In this document: piece after piece, positions 48,901-59,340 of the stretch
How the letters are laid out: every line of letters begins with the position of its first letter
Numbering within the stretch: position 1 is the stretch's first letter
Source of the DNA: Typha latifolia
Lineage: Eukaryota; Streptophyta; Magnoliopsida; Poales; Typhaceae
Length of the DNA stretch: 64,000 bases
Assembly (NCBI GenBank): GCA_019914945.1
Contig: CM034109.1
Location: 6,572,001-6,636,000, forward strand
Direction: 5' to 3'
The notes under the pieces: generated by a model
Database searches by the model: none
The model's input: the letters and a program-made list of their open reading frames with translations, nothing else
What the model was told of the DNA's origin: nothing
Made by a program: the position numbers and the translations under genes

Positions 48901-49589
48901 GGTGGGGTACAATGAGTCATACTCGGACTTAGCCTTAAAGGCTAACCCGACTCGAATTAGGACTTGCTTTAAATGCTTACATGACTTAATTGGGATTGCC
49001 TTAAAGGCTTACTTGACTTAATTAGACTTGCCTTAAGGACTGTCTTGACTTATTTGGACTTGTCTTAACTAGACTTGCCTTAAGGGCCGTCATGACTTAT
49101 TTCGACTTACCTAAATGGCTCACATAACTAAATTAGACTTGCCTAAAAGGCTTATATTAAAAAATAATTAAAAATAAATAGATTCAACTCGACTCGACTT
49201 AACCCATGTGGTCGGATCGTAACAAGGAGATGAAGGGAGGGGTGGAGAGAGGAAAAGGAGAGGGAGAAGAGACCAATAACAAGTCAGTATTGGGTGTGCA
49301 ATAGAAAGGATTCTAGGGTAAAGATGAGATGAGGGGAATTGGTTTTGTTGTTTGTTCTGCTTTGGTCTTGAGCTAACCTTACTCAAGAAACTCTGATAAT
49401 TAGGACTTCATCCCTGAATTGACTTGACTGGAACTCAAAATTCTATTTAGTTAACAGGGTTTCAAGGAAATCCTATTAACTCAAGTTAACAGAGTTTCAG
49501 GGATATGTTGGGTTTTTTTAGACTAGAAGCCAACCCAATAGCAAACATTCATCTTCCTCTCTTCTTCCTTCCCACAACACAGTACACCT

Positions 49590-49646
<57 letters not shown>

Positions 49647-51069
49647 CACACACACACAGCCGCTCCATCCGCCTCCACTTCGTTACTCATGCTTTATTCT
49701 TCATTCTATTCAGCAAAATGACAGCATATGGTGACAAAATCTATGCCTTTCGAGACATCTCTTGCTCTTGGGTCACAATATGAGGTGTGCTGGTGGCTCA
49801 TAAATCCTTTTGTAGAATAGTCACTAGCCCATCAAGTGTGATATGTCTTTGGCATGAGCTTCTTTCATCGACAATTTATCCATTCCTTATTCTGTCAAAC
49901 TCTTTGAAATTCTTCAATGTCATACTAAATAGCTCTCAGCCTTTTACGTCAGTAAATTATGCCTCGATGACAAGCAGTTTTCTAAATTCTTCAATATCAT
50001 ATATAGTATCAACCTTCTCTGGACAAATAGGGTGGCTAGAGAGCAACTCAAAGTTGAACAGGTTTAAAAGATTAGACTCGATGACAAGCAGTCAGCCTGA
50101 TATCAAACTTTTAGAAAACTCTTCTACCAACTATCTTTATAGATATAATGATATGCAATACATTCAACTTATGTTGGCATCATATCCCTAAAACTCTTCA
50201 TCATTTTTTCTGTAACATGATAAATGTACTTGCAGAAAACTCAGCATCTGGAACATCTGGATTCCTCTCTTCTTTGTTGGGAGTGGGCGGTCAGTGTCGT
50301 GGATATAGACTTCGTATTGTAGGACATTCTTTAGGAGCTGCTGTTGGTACACTCCTAGGACTAAGGGTAAGCAGTAATTTATTATATTATTCTGCAGATC
50401 TGCATCATCATTTGATTATTTTGTGTTGCTTCAATATCTTCTTGGCATCATAGAGTTGTTAGATAAACTTTAGTGTTGATAAAATTTATAACTTGATTGC
50501 ATTTTCTTGCCAATTATTGAAAATATCAATGTTTTGAAAGACGGCCGTGGGTGGTGGGCGGTCACCCCACCACCTAACGCCTAGGTGGAAGGTGGGCAAC
50601 AAGGTGGTCTAGCATTTTTAATATAAAAAAAAAAATAAATATATATAATACAAATATATAATTACTGAATTAATTGCTGAATTAAGTAATTAATAATCTC
50701 AATTTCTGAGTTAAGAACTAAGTCACTAACAGATTAATTGATTAAGACAGAATTGAAAATAAAAAAAAGTTAAAAACCCTTCGGTGTGAGAGGCAGAGAG
50801 TGAGACTGTGAGAGAGGAGTGAGAGAGGGAGAGTGAGATTGTAAGAGAGTGACTAAATGAGAGAGAGAAGGATGGTGGCCCATACCTCTGTCACCGATCA
50901 TGGAAGGGAGAGCCGAAGAGGATGTTGCCGTAAGCCATCGCTGTCCGCTTCATTGTTGTTGCCGCATGTTGTCGCACTGCCTTAGCTGCCTCGTCGCTCG
51001 CTGCCGCCAGCCATGGAAGGGAGAGTTGGAGAGGACAAGATTAGGGATTTAGGGATTAGAGAGGAGAGC

Positions 51070-51146
<77 letters not shown>

Positions 51147-54100
51147 CGCTAGCTTGCCTTATTGGGCCGTGCGGCCCACCTAGCACCTTTTGGCGCTCAA
51201 GCAGCCCGCCAAGGCGGTAGACTGCCTTCCACGAGTAGGGTTATCAAGCTCGACGAGCGGCTCAAGCTTAGCTCGAGCTCGGCTCGGCTTGGTCAGAGCT
51301 GAGTCGAGCTTGAGCTGCTAAAATCAGCTCAAAATTAATATTCAACCGAGCCTGAGTTGAAGCCGGCTTGCTCAGGTTTGGCTCAATAGGCTCGGTACAA
51401 AAGGGGTGAGATAAATCCCAGTCCTCAAATCCCTGTCTCCTCCAGTCCTCCGCCACGGTGCGTTGGTGCCACCTCGTCCTCCTTCGCTAAGCAGCTGCCG
51501 CGGTGTCGCCTCCTCTTCCTTCTTCTTCTTCTTCTTCTTCTTCTATAACCCTGGTGCCGCCTCCTTCTTCAGCAGCGGTAAGCTGTCGCAGTGCCCCGCC
51601 TCCTCCTCCTCCTCCTCCTTCCTCCTTCGGCAGCGGCAAGCAGCCGCAGTTCCCCTCCTCATTCTCCTCCTCCTCCTCCTCCTTCGGCTCGGCTTGGGCT
51701 CGATCTGGCTTGGTCCAGCTCGATCCGGCTCAGCTTGAATGAGGCTTGATGATAGGCTCATTTCAGGCTCGAGCTCGGCTCGGTCTGGCTCGGCTTGGGC
51801 TCAGCTTGAGTTGAGCTGAGCCGAGCCTGAGCCCAATTCTAAGGCTCGAAATTAATTTCGAGTCGAGCCTGAGCCGGAGCCAGCTCGCTCAGGCTCGACT
51901 CTTTTACACCCCTATCCATGGCGCAATGGCGGGCAGCTAGTGCATCGCCCTGCCATGGTGGTTGCCCTTTCCGCTTTTCAATATATTGGAAAATATTGCT
52001 ATTTTTTTTCCTGATCATATAGATAGCAAGCCAATTCTGAGCTTGTCCGGATAATAGTGCGAAGCATGGTTAATATGCCTTATTCCATCCATGCTGATCC
52101 CATAGCTACTCTTTTTTGTATATGTGATGCATACCCTTAACCATATAATATACCTTGGCATAGAAGTCTCATGTTTTAGTCCATCTTGTTACTAATCTTG
52201 ATTGGTGTAAACAACCATTTAGAATTTAGAACTACCTACTGTGTTCTGGCACTTGAGCTCTACAACCTGCTGTCATGCACTAGGGTCATTAGGCAAGTGG
52301 GTAAACATTGCTTCCCATAAAAGTTGCTAAATGACCAAACTACCCTATCATTCTTAGAATCAGATGATATTATTATGGGGGTAATTAGGTTTTATTACAT
52401 CGTTATTAAGAACTAACTAATAATTGCAACTTGATGTGAACCACATGGGTTTTAAGTCCCAAGTTTGAAATACATGTGAGTAAGTTGAAAATTGAAATGG
52501 ATCTAGACAACAAAGGTTTTTCTCTCTGAAACTTACCTATTAGTATTGGATGTGAAAAGTCGTGGATCCAAGGTGCTATGATCTGATAGTAATCAAAATT
52601 TCGAGAGGCATGGGAAAAGAAAAAACAAGTAGGTCCGAAAGATATTGAAAAACATGCAAACTCAAGACAACAAATTTTTAACATGGAAAAACCTCTCTCA
52701 CTGAAGAGAAAAATCTATGGAGCCGTCTAAACTGGATCATTCTATTCCATAAAAATTATAGATACAAGATTCACTTACAATTGCTCCTACTGTAATGAGT
52801 ATTGATAGTCTCTCATGATTAATTACACGTGAAACTAGATTGCCTCCGCATAAAGTTCGCAATCGAGTTACAAATTGCTTCTTCGAACTTGATAGTAGTC
52901 GATATAGATCCTCTGAAGGGCTTCAAAACATATGTGGAAGTAGACAAGCACTTGGACAAAATTTTGCTCCTTACACTTGACAGAAAGTAAGCTCCCTGAG
53001 GATCCTTGATTTCTTAGACAAGTTGGATCAGTTAGATTGATTTGATACCTTTGTGAATATATTTTGATCCTTCATATAAAGGTGAGAAATATTTCTAGTT
53101 CGTACTAGGTGAACCTTCTAAGGAAAAATCCTACTCGAATTTGAAAAAGTCACTTTCCTTTTTAATTCTATGCACTAGATTTGAATCCTGTAAGTTGGGT
53201 TTGAACATGACTAATATTCCTTAAGGTCTGTTTGGTTTGAGTCCAAATTTTGAACATGACTAGTTGACCTAATTTTTTAGTCATAATTTAGGTACGTTGA
53301 GCTTGGCTAAGAAAATGTGGTATTTGGTTGTGAACTATGCTAAATTGTAATTATTACTTTGATGTGATGTAAAAAAGTAAAAATTGTGTGGGTTTTGGAG
53401 GAAAATAGATGATATATAAATTAATAGACCAAAATGCTTTTGACTTTGATGATAAAATTTAAAAAATATTATTTTTTTATCGATAAAAATCTTTTAAATA
53501 AGCTCGCAAACTGATTTGCAAGCATGCATGCTAAGCCCACATGTGGGATTACAATTTTTTTTCTAAAATAACGTAAAGTTAATGTTCTTTTTAAAAATAA
53601 TAACGCAAGATTACTGCTTTTTAATTTTCTTTTGCTTTTGGTTATAAGCCCATGTGTAAGTCTATATTATTTTTTTAATTTTTTTTAATATTTTTTAAGT
53701 TCTTCACAATGTAAACTTTATTAAAAAAGAGTTGAGTTATTGTAGGCTTAAAAGCTCACAAGCTCGCAATCACTTTATAATTATTTCTAGACTTAGTAAG
53801 TTTTAAATTGTTTTGGAGGGAAACATATTTATTTTGGAGAAAAATTAGAGATAGATGAGAGAAGATTTGAAATAGAGTGTAATTATTACTTTGATATGAA
53901 ATGAAAAAGTAAAAAATATTTGTTTTTTTAAGGAAAATAGAGTATGTGTCATGCAAATAGTAGCAAAATATTAGCATTAAATTTATAAAATATAAATGCA
54001 AGTCAACTTTTTTAAACCCTTATTAAACCTATCGGTAAATTATATTAAATAATAAAATTTTTAACTTTTTAACCAATGTGTACAAAAGAGGAGCCTTTTA

Positions 54101-57100
54101 TAATAAAAAAAATGTGCATTTTTGGAAGAGGGGAAAGAGTGAGGTCAGAAGGGAGAGAGTAAAGAAAACATTGACAATGCATGAAATTAATAGATTTAAG
54201 TTATGTCAAGGATAAAATTAGAATAAATTTGAATTGATATTAGAAATTTTATTTTATTTTTATTTATTGGGGAGTAAACTTGGTTAGTGATAAAAAAAGA
54301 TTAAAAAAATGTTTAGTTATTGAATTTGGCTAGGGTCCCTGATTAAGTTCTGAGGCCCCCCTGAACTCAAAACAAACAAAGGCTTAAGTATTCCATGCAC
54401 AAAATCCTAGGGTTTGAATTGTTTATGGGGTTCAAACATGACTTATATTCCTTTAAGTATTTCATGCACAAAATTGTGTTAGGACTTGAATCCGCCAGGT
54501 CTCTAAAGCAAACATCAATTTAACAAATGCTTTTCAAATTAAACCCCAAATCAATTTAACACACATTAATTTCAGCAAGAACAGTTCATAATACTTTCAT
54601 AAATTTTCGCTAACTATCAAGCAAATATACATCGAAATAATTCTGCAGAATACTTAAGGTAGATCCAAAGTTGATGAGATCAAAGCAATGCCATGTCAGA
54701 ATTTGCAATAAACTCCGAAACCAAATTTGAAAAATCTGAAATCATTTGGCAAAGTTTTCAAAAAACTCCAAATGTCAAGTAACAACTCATGATTTTCAAT
54801 TAGCTCCAAATAACTCAATTCAAGTAAGTCGAGTTCAACAATTTTCAATAAAATCCAACTTGACCAGGATAGCCAAAATTTACAAGAAGGTCCAAAATCT
54901 CCTAAACATATCAAACCTACCAATCATGACATACTCAAGCATTATTTTACATTAAGACATAGTATAACATAAGGTTCTAAAACTTAGTATCAGGATCAGG
55001 ATCAGCCATCTAGAAAAATGATATGTATCGGTCATTTGTATTGAATCAAATTATTTTTTAATTACGTAATTTAGAAAAAATGACAAGAAACTAACAAAAT
55101 AAAGATTACTCACATATGCAGTCTAAAAACTTAAAAAATAATACCCTCTCTGTCTCAATTTTTTTGATTTTTTTCTTCTCTATTCCTTCTCCTTCCATCT
55201 CTCTCTCTTCCTCACTCTTTCTCAAACTTTTTACTACCGAAAATAATATTTCTACTTTTTTTTTTCTCCATTTCTTCTCTCTCCCTTCACTTCCCTCTCT
55301 CTCCTTCCCTCTCCCACTTATTGTTGCATCCCTCTCCCTTTTCCACTTCCGAGAGAAGAAAGAAAAACTAAAAAAACTAATTTGAGATCGTCGGAGAGTG
55401 GGAGGGACCCGGGTCGGACCCGACTCGGATCTAACCCTCCCTGCTAGTTTCGGGTCTCCAATTGAAACCAACCAATGGGTTGGTTTTGACTAGGATCGGG
55501 ATTGGGCTGATCTCGATCCCACTCAGGATTGGCCGAAACTGGAAATCATGGTACATCATGTCATAATAATAAGATAAGCATGTCAAGATACATATCCAAA
55601 CCAAGTTATGATATTTAATGAAGCCATGCTATGTCTATGCCTATGTCTATGTCTATGTCAAGTTATCATGAGATAGATCAATATTAAGCATATATGACTT
55701 TCATGAGATCATTGAACAAAGGATATACCCAAAGTCAATATTGTAAGTCATATATCTCAGTAAATCATATATCAAAAGTGAACATGTCAAGTAATATAAT
55801 CGATGGACAGATCATATTAGCCATGAAACATAAGTCATAGTCAAAGAAGATCAGATAGAATGTTTAGTACCATTGATATCAAAACATCATCAAACTTTGT
55901 AACATTATATATATTTTCCATTTGTGACAGAAGATTGAGAATTCTCTTGCTATGTCAATTCGTCTTTGTGCAGCTTTATGGACGATACCCAAACTTACAC
56001 GTATATGCTTATGGCCCCCTTCCTTGCCTGGACTTGGTAATAGCTGAAGCTTGTTCGGACTTTGTTACTACGTAAGCAGAAGTAGACCTTCTCATTCTCT
56101 ATGACCTCTTCATGTAATTTTGTTATAACTTATACAGTTCCAACATTCTGTTCTTTTCAGCATTGTTTACAATGATGAATTTTCTGCTCGCCTTTCAGTC
56201 AATTCAATCCTCAGGCTTCGATCTGCTGCAATTGCTTCTCTTTCTGATGATTCTTTAGCAGATTCAGCAATGATACAAAAACTTGCCAGGAGAATTCTGC
56301 ATGTAAATAAGTATCATGAGATTGGAGACAGCTGTAACGTTTCTGTTCCAACTTTCAAACCCATCACTCTAATGGAGGAGGACAACAATCATATACATAA
56401 TCAGCACATGATCAGAGGTAGGATTTTTCTGTTCTTTTATGCAGCCTCCTGTTGGATAAGCATTGCTGCGTCACTGGCCTTGTTCCAGGTTAGGTTTTGA
56501 TCAGGCATTGGAATTCTTGGTTATTTTGATAGTCCATATCTTTGCCGCAGAAAATGACAGACTTAATCATAACCTGTGTGGGGAGGCACCTTTATTCGAT
56601 AATTCAGACTCTGAATCTCTGAAAGATGGTTGCTATGAATACAAGGAGCCCAATATCCTTGGCAACGATCTCTATAAATATGGCAACTATCAGGGCGCAC
56701 GTTTTGAACTGTTGGATAAAATTATTCCACATGAGGGTCAAAATTCTCGATCTGCAGATGCATCTTGCAGAGAAATACCAGTAGAACCGCCCGAGATGTT
56801 TCTTCCAGGTCTGATCATTCATATAGTACAACAACCGAGAAATAACTTGCCTCTGTGGAAGTGCTGGTGCATTCAGAAAGAAAATCCTTTATATAAAGCC
56901 TTCCTTGCAAAGAGAGAAAGCTTTGGAGATATCTTTGTAGCACCCTACATGTTCACCGATCATCTACCCTGGAGGTATGCCATTCATCATTTGATTTGTT
57001 AAGTGCATGTAATGATTTCGATGTCCTTAAGCCACTGTTATGTTTCTGTCTGATACTGTTGCAAATTATTATGCGGAGCCTGCATATCTTGTGAATTATG

Positions 57101-58728
57101 ATAGCATAACCTAATATTTTCTAGAACAAGCAGTACAAGTACAACTTTGTGTATATAGCATGTTCTACTAGTGTGCCTTTTATTAATGTGGTTCAGCAGT
57201 ATCTGGTGTATAACATATGATTGAGTGCTCAATCGTACAATAGATGCAACATAACTTTCAGTGTAAGAGCAAGTTTTATCAAGGGTTCAGAAACACAGAT
57301 TATGTTAAAAAGAAGGGCACTAGATGCGAGGCATGCATGTGCAAATTTTTCCTTGATATGAAATTGTATAGATAGGCATCAACATGCTACTGTTAATCTT
57401 TTCCATCAACAATCTGTCCTACTATATCATCCCATGGACAGCACATGCATGGAGCTGCATACATTATATGAAACAAATCCAGCCTTTTTTTTCTCTCCTG
57501 TTTGTTGTAGAAATAAATAAAACCAAATATTTAACTATTTGTTTTCCTATGTACGCCATATCTTGAGGCTAGGGTTGATTATAGGGCCGAGCTAGAGCTA
57601 GGTTTGATAGTACAGCCTGGATTGAGCTGAGCGAGACAACCCCATAAGCTTACATTTGGGGCTTGCATCGGCTTGAGCCCTGCAACTTTTGGATGACCAA
57701 GAGGTGGAGGATGAGGAGGGCCAAGGAAGAGAAAGGAAGACTCAGACAGCTGTAGTGGTGTCCTAATGCTGAGCTCAAAGTATAGGGAGTGTAGAGGGAG
57801 AAGAGAGGAGGGAGGATAGAGGAAAGGGATGGGAAGTAGGACGGAGGAGGGGAAGGAGAAGGGAAAGGAATGAGGGGATGAGAAGGGAGGAGGCTAAGAA
57901 GAGAAAGGGTGAATGGCAAGAGGAAAGGTAGTGATGACTGGGGATTGATCTGTGGGCAATGGGTGAGGGCGAGATGTTTTTGGGTAGCTATTAACCTTTG
58001 GATTTGAGAAGGTCGAGGATAATGTTACAATTGGGAATTAGGGGTTATTGGAGGAGAGGAGATGAGGAAGAGCACTATAGCCACTATGTCATGAGCTGAG
58101 CAGAGTTGGTTCAGCCTGTCATCATCCCATACTGTAGGCTCGGGCTCCCTTGCTGGGCTGCGAGTTCACAGCTGTAGGCTGGTATAGCCACACAGGGTTT
58201 AGCCCTAGCCAGATCACATTGGGCTTGGGTGAGGCAAGGTCAAACCTGGGCCTGCGAGTATTTTACCCATGCTTCACACTTGAAAGTTTTTGCTATCCAT
58301 CAAGTTAGATATCATATCATGGCTGAAAAATTTCTGGTAAAGGCTTGAAGATGCGCACAAGTATACCTCAAAACCAGATTTTTAGACATGGGCATCTTCT
58401 TTTTACATTAATCATTCCCTTTCGCTTTATAACTTAATGATCTCCTTCCACGTATTGAATCGTATCTTGGTCTTATATTGTACCATTTATACTTACTATT
58501 TGTAAAATTAGTTGTATTTGAAAAACTCATCAGCTTGTTCCAAATAAGTGAACAACAAGTGCATCTTAACGTCTTGCTGATTATAGGATCTTGAAATTAA
58601 ATGCATTTCTACTCATGCTTATTCTACCAAATTTCAGGTGTCACTATGCAATGCAAAAAATTTTAGAAGCCCAAAACTCTGAAGACCAGCATAGTTCTGA
58701 TTCATCCATTAGGGAGCATTTGGTATGA
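33327..58728 (+). CDS. sn-1 diacylglycerol lipase-like protein (4 TM + class-3 lipase), 14 exons
   Basis: Exons: 33327-33611, 33788-33923, 35110-35323, 35407-35507, 36162-36283, 36354-36445, 40669-40774, 45780-45934, 47143-47270, 50236-50366, 55974-56071, 56161-56417, 56551-56974, 58638-58728. Every junction is GT-AG, phases close, and the total is 2340 nt (779 residues). N-terminal membrane segments lie at about 12-34, 47-70, 108-127 and 152-167, followed by a cytosolic lipase-3 domain. That domain has VRGTE (374-378), nucleophile Ser478 in VGHSLGAAVG, Asp528 in IVYNDEFSARLS and His746 in FTDHLPWR. This is the layout of animal DAGL-alpha/beta and their plant homologues, which hydrolyse sn-1 acyl chains of diacylglycerol at membranes. 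The substrate in plants is inferred. The start at 33327 (MSLASR) is the shorter option. The in-frame ATG at 33189 would add an Arg/Pro/Ser-rich 46-residue extension. Confidence 0.93.
33924..35109 (+). other. Lipase intron 2
   Basis: 1.2 kb intron with (TA)n then (TATG)n at 34000-34050. No other feature was recognised. Confidence 0.7.
34000..34050. repeat. Compound (TA)n(TATG)n microsatellite
   Basis: A TA run to about 34029 followed by about six TATG/GTAT units. Confidence 0.93.
37405..38123 (+). mobile_element. LTR (5' LTR orientation) followed by tRNA-Met primer-binding site
   Basis: The 3' end ggttcgtaaca at 38123 is followed at 38125 by tggtataagagct. This is close to the tggtatcagagc primer-binding site, complementary to initiator tRNA-Met, used by many Ty1/copia-type elements. 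The body is homologous to the solo LTR at 48447-49224 in opposite orientation: shared runs of 'aagcctttaaggca...ttaagtcatgta', the 'ccttacggctatccaccacc' block and the 'gatcggtctagatctgg' end. The left boundary is approximate, because the TG start is unclear. No gag-pol coding sequence follows, so the element is truncated or non-autonomous. It lies in intron 6 of the lipase gene. Confidence 0.72.
38124..38137 (+). other. Retrotransposon primer-binding site
   Basis: The sequence ttggtataagagct follows directly on the LTR terminus taaca. It is complementary in pattern to the 3' end of initiator methionine tRNA. Confidence 0.6.
38381..38838. mobile_element. Non-autonomous hAT-type element, 458 bp
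   Basis: The left end taagggtaatgattc and the inverted right end taagagtggcaatc form imperfect terminal repeats. The flanks tatcactc and tatcatca match at only 5 of 8 positions, so any target duplication has decayed. The interior repeats 'aactcatttatgac', 'tgtttataacacgaataaac' and similar, as in the element at 15777-16420. Confidence 0.6.
39198..40140. repeat. MITE-like region with internal 164-bp tandem duplication
   Basis: It starts with 'agggctcgtttagcaatgggataa', a common terminus style of plant miniature elements rich in 'gggataa'. From about 39806, two units of about 164 bp follow in tandem (39813 and 39977 both begin aataaacccc). Each carries 'tatcccttgtttgacaag' and 'ggataaaRgggg'. 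The units differ by scattered substitutions. Confidence 0.65.
42305..42578 (+). mobile_element. LTR 3'-portion fragment within the hAT element
   Basis: Collinear with 37850-38123: ccttacggctgtccaccacc, ggccgtccaccaccctc, tcttttcatccagatgtcgg and tagatcggtccagat, ending ctataaca. Only the 3' part of the LTR is present. Confidence 0.7.
43136..43503. mobile_element. Solo LTR, 368 bp, GC-rich
   Basis: It starts tgtaacaacc and ends gggggtgttata, the near-palindromic tgtaaca...tgttaYa termini typical of one class of plant LTRs. It is flanked by gttcg (43131-43135) and gttct (43504-43508), a 4/5 target duplication. It is far GC-richer than its surroundings. Inside, 'tggtcgcgtgcgccgc' occurs twice (about 43284 and 43433), as does 'cgtgacgKgccccgccc'. 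Confidence 0.72.
45944..45973. repeat. (TG)n microsatellite next to a splice donor
   Basis: A TG run starting 9 bases after the GT of the exon 8 donor (45935), continuing imperfectly to about 45992. Confidence 0.92.
46511..46585. repeat. Short imperfect tandem repeat
   Basis: 'ataccacggtgtaactcagac' is followed about 40 bases later by 'ataccatggtgtaacccaaac', each ending in a gagttt/tagttt word. It lies in intron 8 of the lipase gene. Confidence 0.6.
48447..49224 (-). mobile_element. Solo LTR, 778 bp, perfect 5-bp TSD
   Basis: It starts tgttatggacc and ends ggatcgtaaca (TG...CA), flanked on both sides by aggag (48442-48446 and 49225-49229). It is homologous in reverse orientation to the LTR at 37405-38123. 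No internal region remains, so this is the product of LTR-LTR recombination. It lies in intron 9 of the lipase gene. Confidence 0.85.
49592..49658. repeat. Compound (CT)n(AC)n microsatellite
   Basis: A CT run to 49643 followed by an AC run. Confidence 0.93.
51073..51144. repeat. (GA)n microsatellite
   Basis: Perfect GA run of about 72 bases. Confidence 0.95.
51236..51914. mobile_element. 'gctcgag'-family hAT-type element, 679 bp
   Basis: The left end tagggttatcaag and the inverted right end taggggtgtaaaag form terminal repeats. The flanks tccacgag and tccatggc match at 5 of 8 positions. Both ends are packed with ggctcgagctcggctc-type words in opposite orientation. The middle has (TTC)n and (TCC)n runs (51517-51680). 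Confidence 0.55.
54976..55560. repeat. Second copy of gatcc-rich degenerate element
   Basis: The ends contain 'agtatcaggatcaggatcagcc' and 'gctgatctcgatcccactcaggattgg' as imperfect inverted sequences. The middle is C/T-rich (55140-55345). It resembles 5385-6130. Confidence 0.35.
57570..58269. mobile_element. 'gagctgagc'-rich hAT-like element in lipase intron 13
   Basis: The left end tagggttgattatagg resembles hAT termini of the 51236 family, and the right end is ttttacccat. Subterminal gagcta/gagctgagc and gggcttgggt words flank a purine-rich middle (57700-57950). No matching target duplication was found. Confidence 0.4.
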
Positions 58729-59340
58729 TCTGTACATATTTTGTAAATCTTACATCAAGGAAACTTTTAACGCAGTTTCCAATATTACATTCTTTTATGC
58801 AACCAAAAGATTCAAGAGAAGCCTTTCTTCAGAAGCTAATTAATTTGTTGCTGGCACACAAGATCATTCTGTTTGTTCCAACCACAAAGATATCTGTGAA
58901 GAAAGCCTGCTGTTATGCTTGGTGAATTCATGGTTGGGTTATGGTAGGTCATTTCTAATGCATAAATCATCAACACTGAAAAGTCACTAGGAAGCACTCT
59001 GTCTTGCTTCCATTGTCATGCTAAAGTAAATGCTGTAAAGTGCTTTACAGTTGTCTGTGTTCATTACTGTTGTTCCATGACTCTTTATTGTTGTACTGGT
59101 TTGAAGCCTTAGATGGAATAGCATGTAATAGAAGAAAACTATAGGCTATATGTTGTGAATAATTGAAGAAGATTATTTCTCATTTGATACTGTCTGTCTG
59201 AAACCTTCCTTGCTAATTCCAGCAGCTACAGTTATCTGTTCACATAGGTTTGTGTGGAGGTTGTAAGTTGTTGATCCAACTTCTACACTCCAGTTGTTAG
59301 ACAAACCAAAAGGTGTGTATAATAAATAGCCTATTAGGTA
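58729..59340 (+). other. Lipase 3' UTR candidate
   Basis: The sequence after the stop (tga, 58726-58728) has no other gene. A canonical aataaa at 59321-59326 is a plausible polyadenylation signal, though nearer non-canonical signals could be used. Confidence 0.4.

Larger units (their letters stand above)
50535..52005. mobile_element. Degenerate inverted-repeat element carrying nested insertion
   Basis: The left part 'tttgaaagacggccgtggg...ccaccacctaacgcctaggtgg' and the right part 'gcggtagactgcc ... tggttgccctttccgcttttcaa' read as imperfect inverted ends. The region includes a (GA)n run (51073-51144) and is interrupted by the element at 51236-51914. Exact ends are uncertain. It lies in intron 10 of the lipase gene. 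Confidence 0.45.
50367..55973 (+). other. Lipase intron 10 (5.6 kb)
   Basis: Exon 10 (…GTLLGLR) joins exon 11 (LYGRYPNLHVYAYG) in phase 0. Besides the nested elements at 50535-52005, a stretch at 52530-53240 has a copia-like flavour and a reversed primer-site-like 'atgatctgatagta', but no clear ends. 54976-55560 is a copy of the gatcc/ccgatac-rich repeat seen at 5385-6130. Confidence 0.6.

Noticed and set aside
52578..53240. Reverse-oriented copia LTR with primer-site-like 'gatctgatagta'
   Set aside because: The primer-site match is weak and no TG...CA ends or target duplication could be found. I mention it only in the intron description.
56463..57002. 179-codon plus-strand ORF
   Set aside because: It is exon 13 of the lipase read through into flanking introns. 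The splice sites at 56551 and 56974 explain it.
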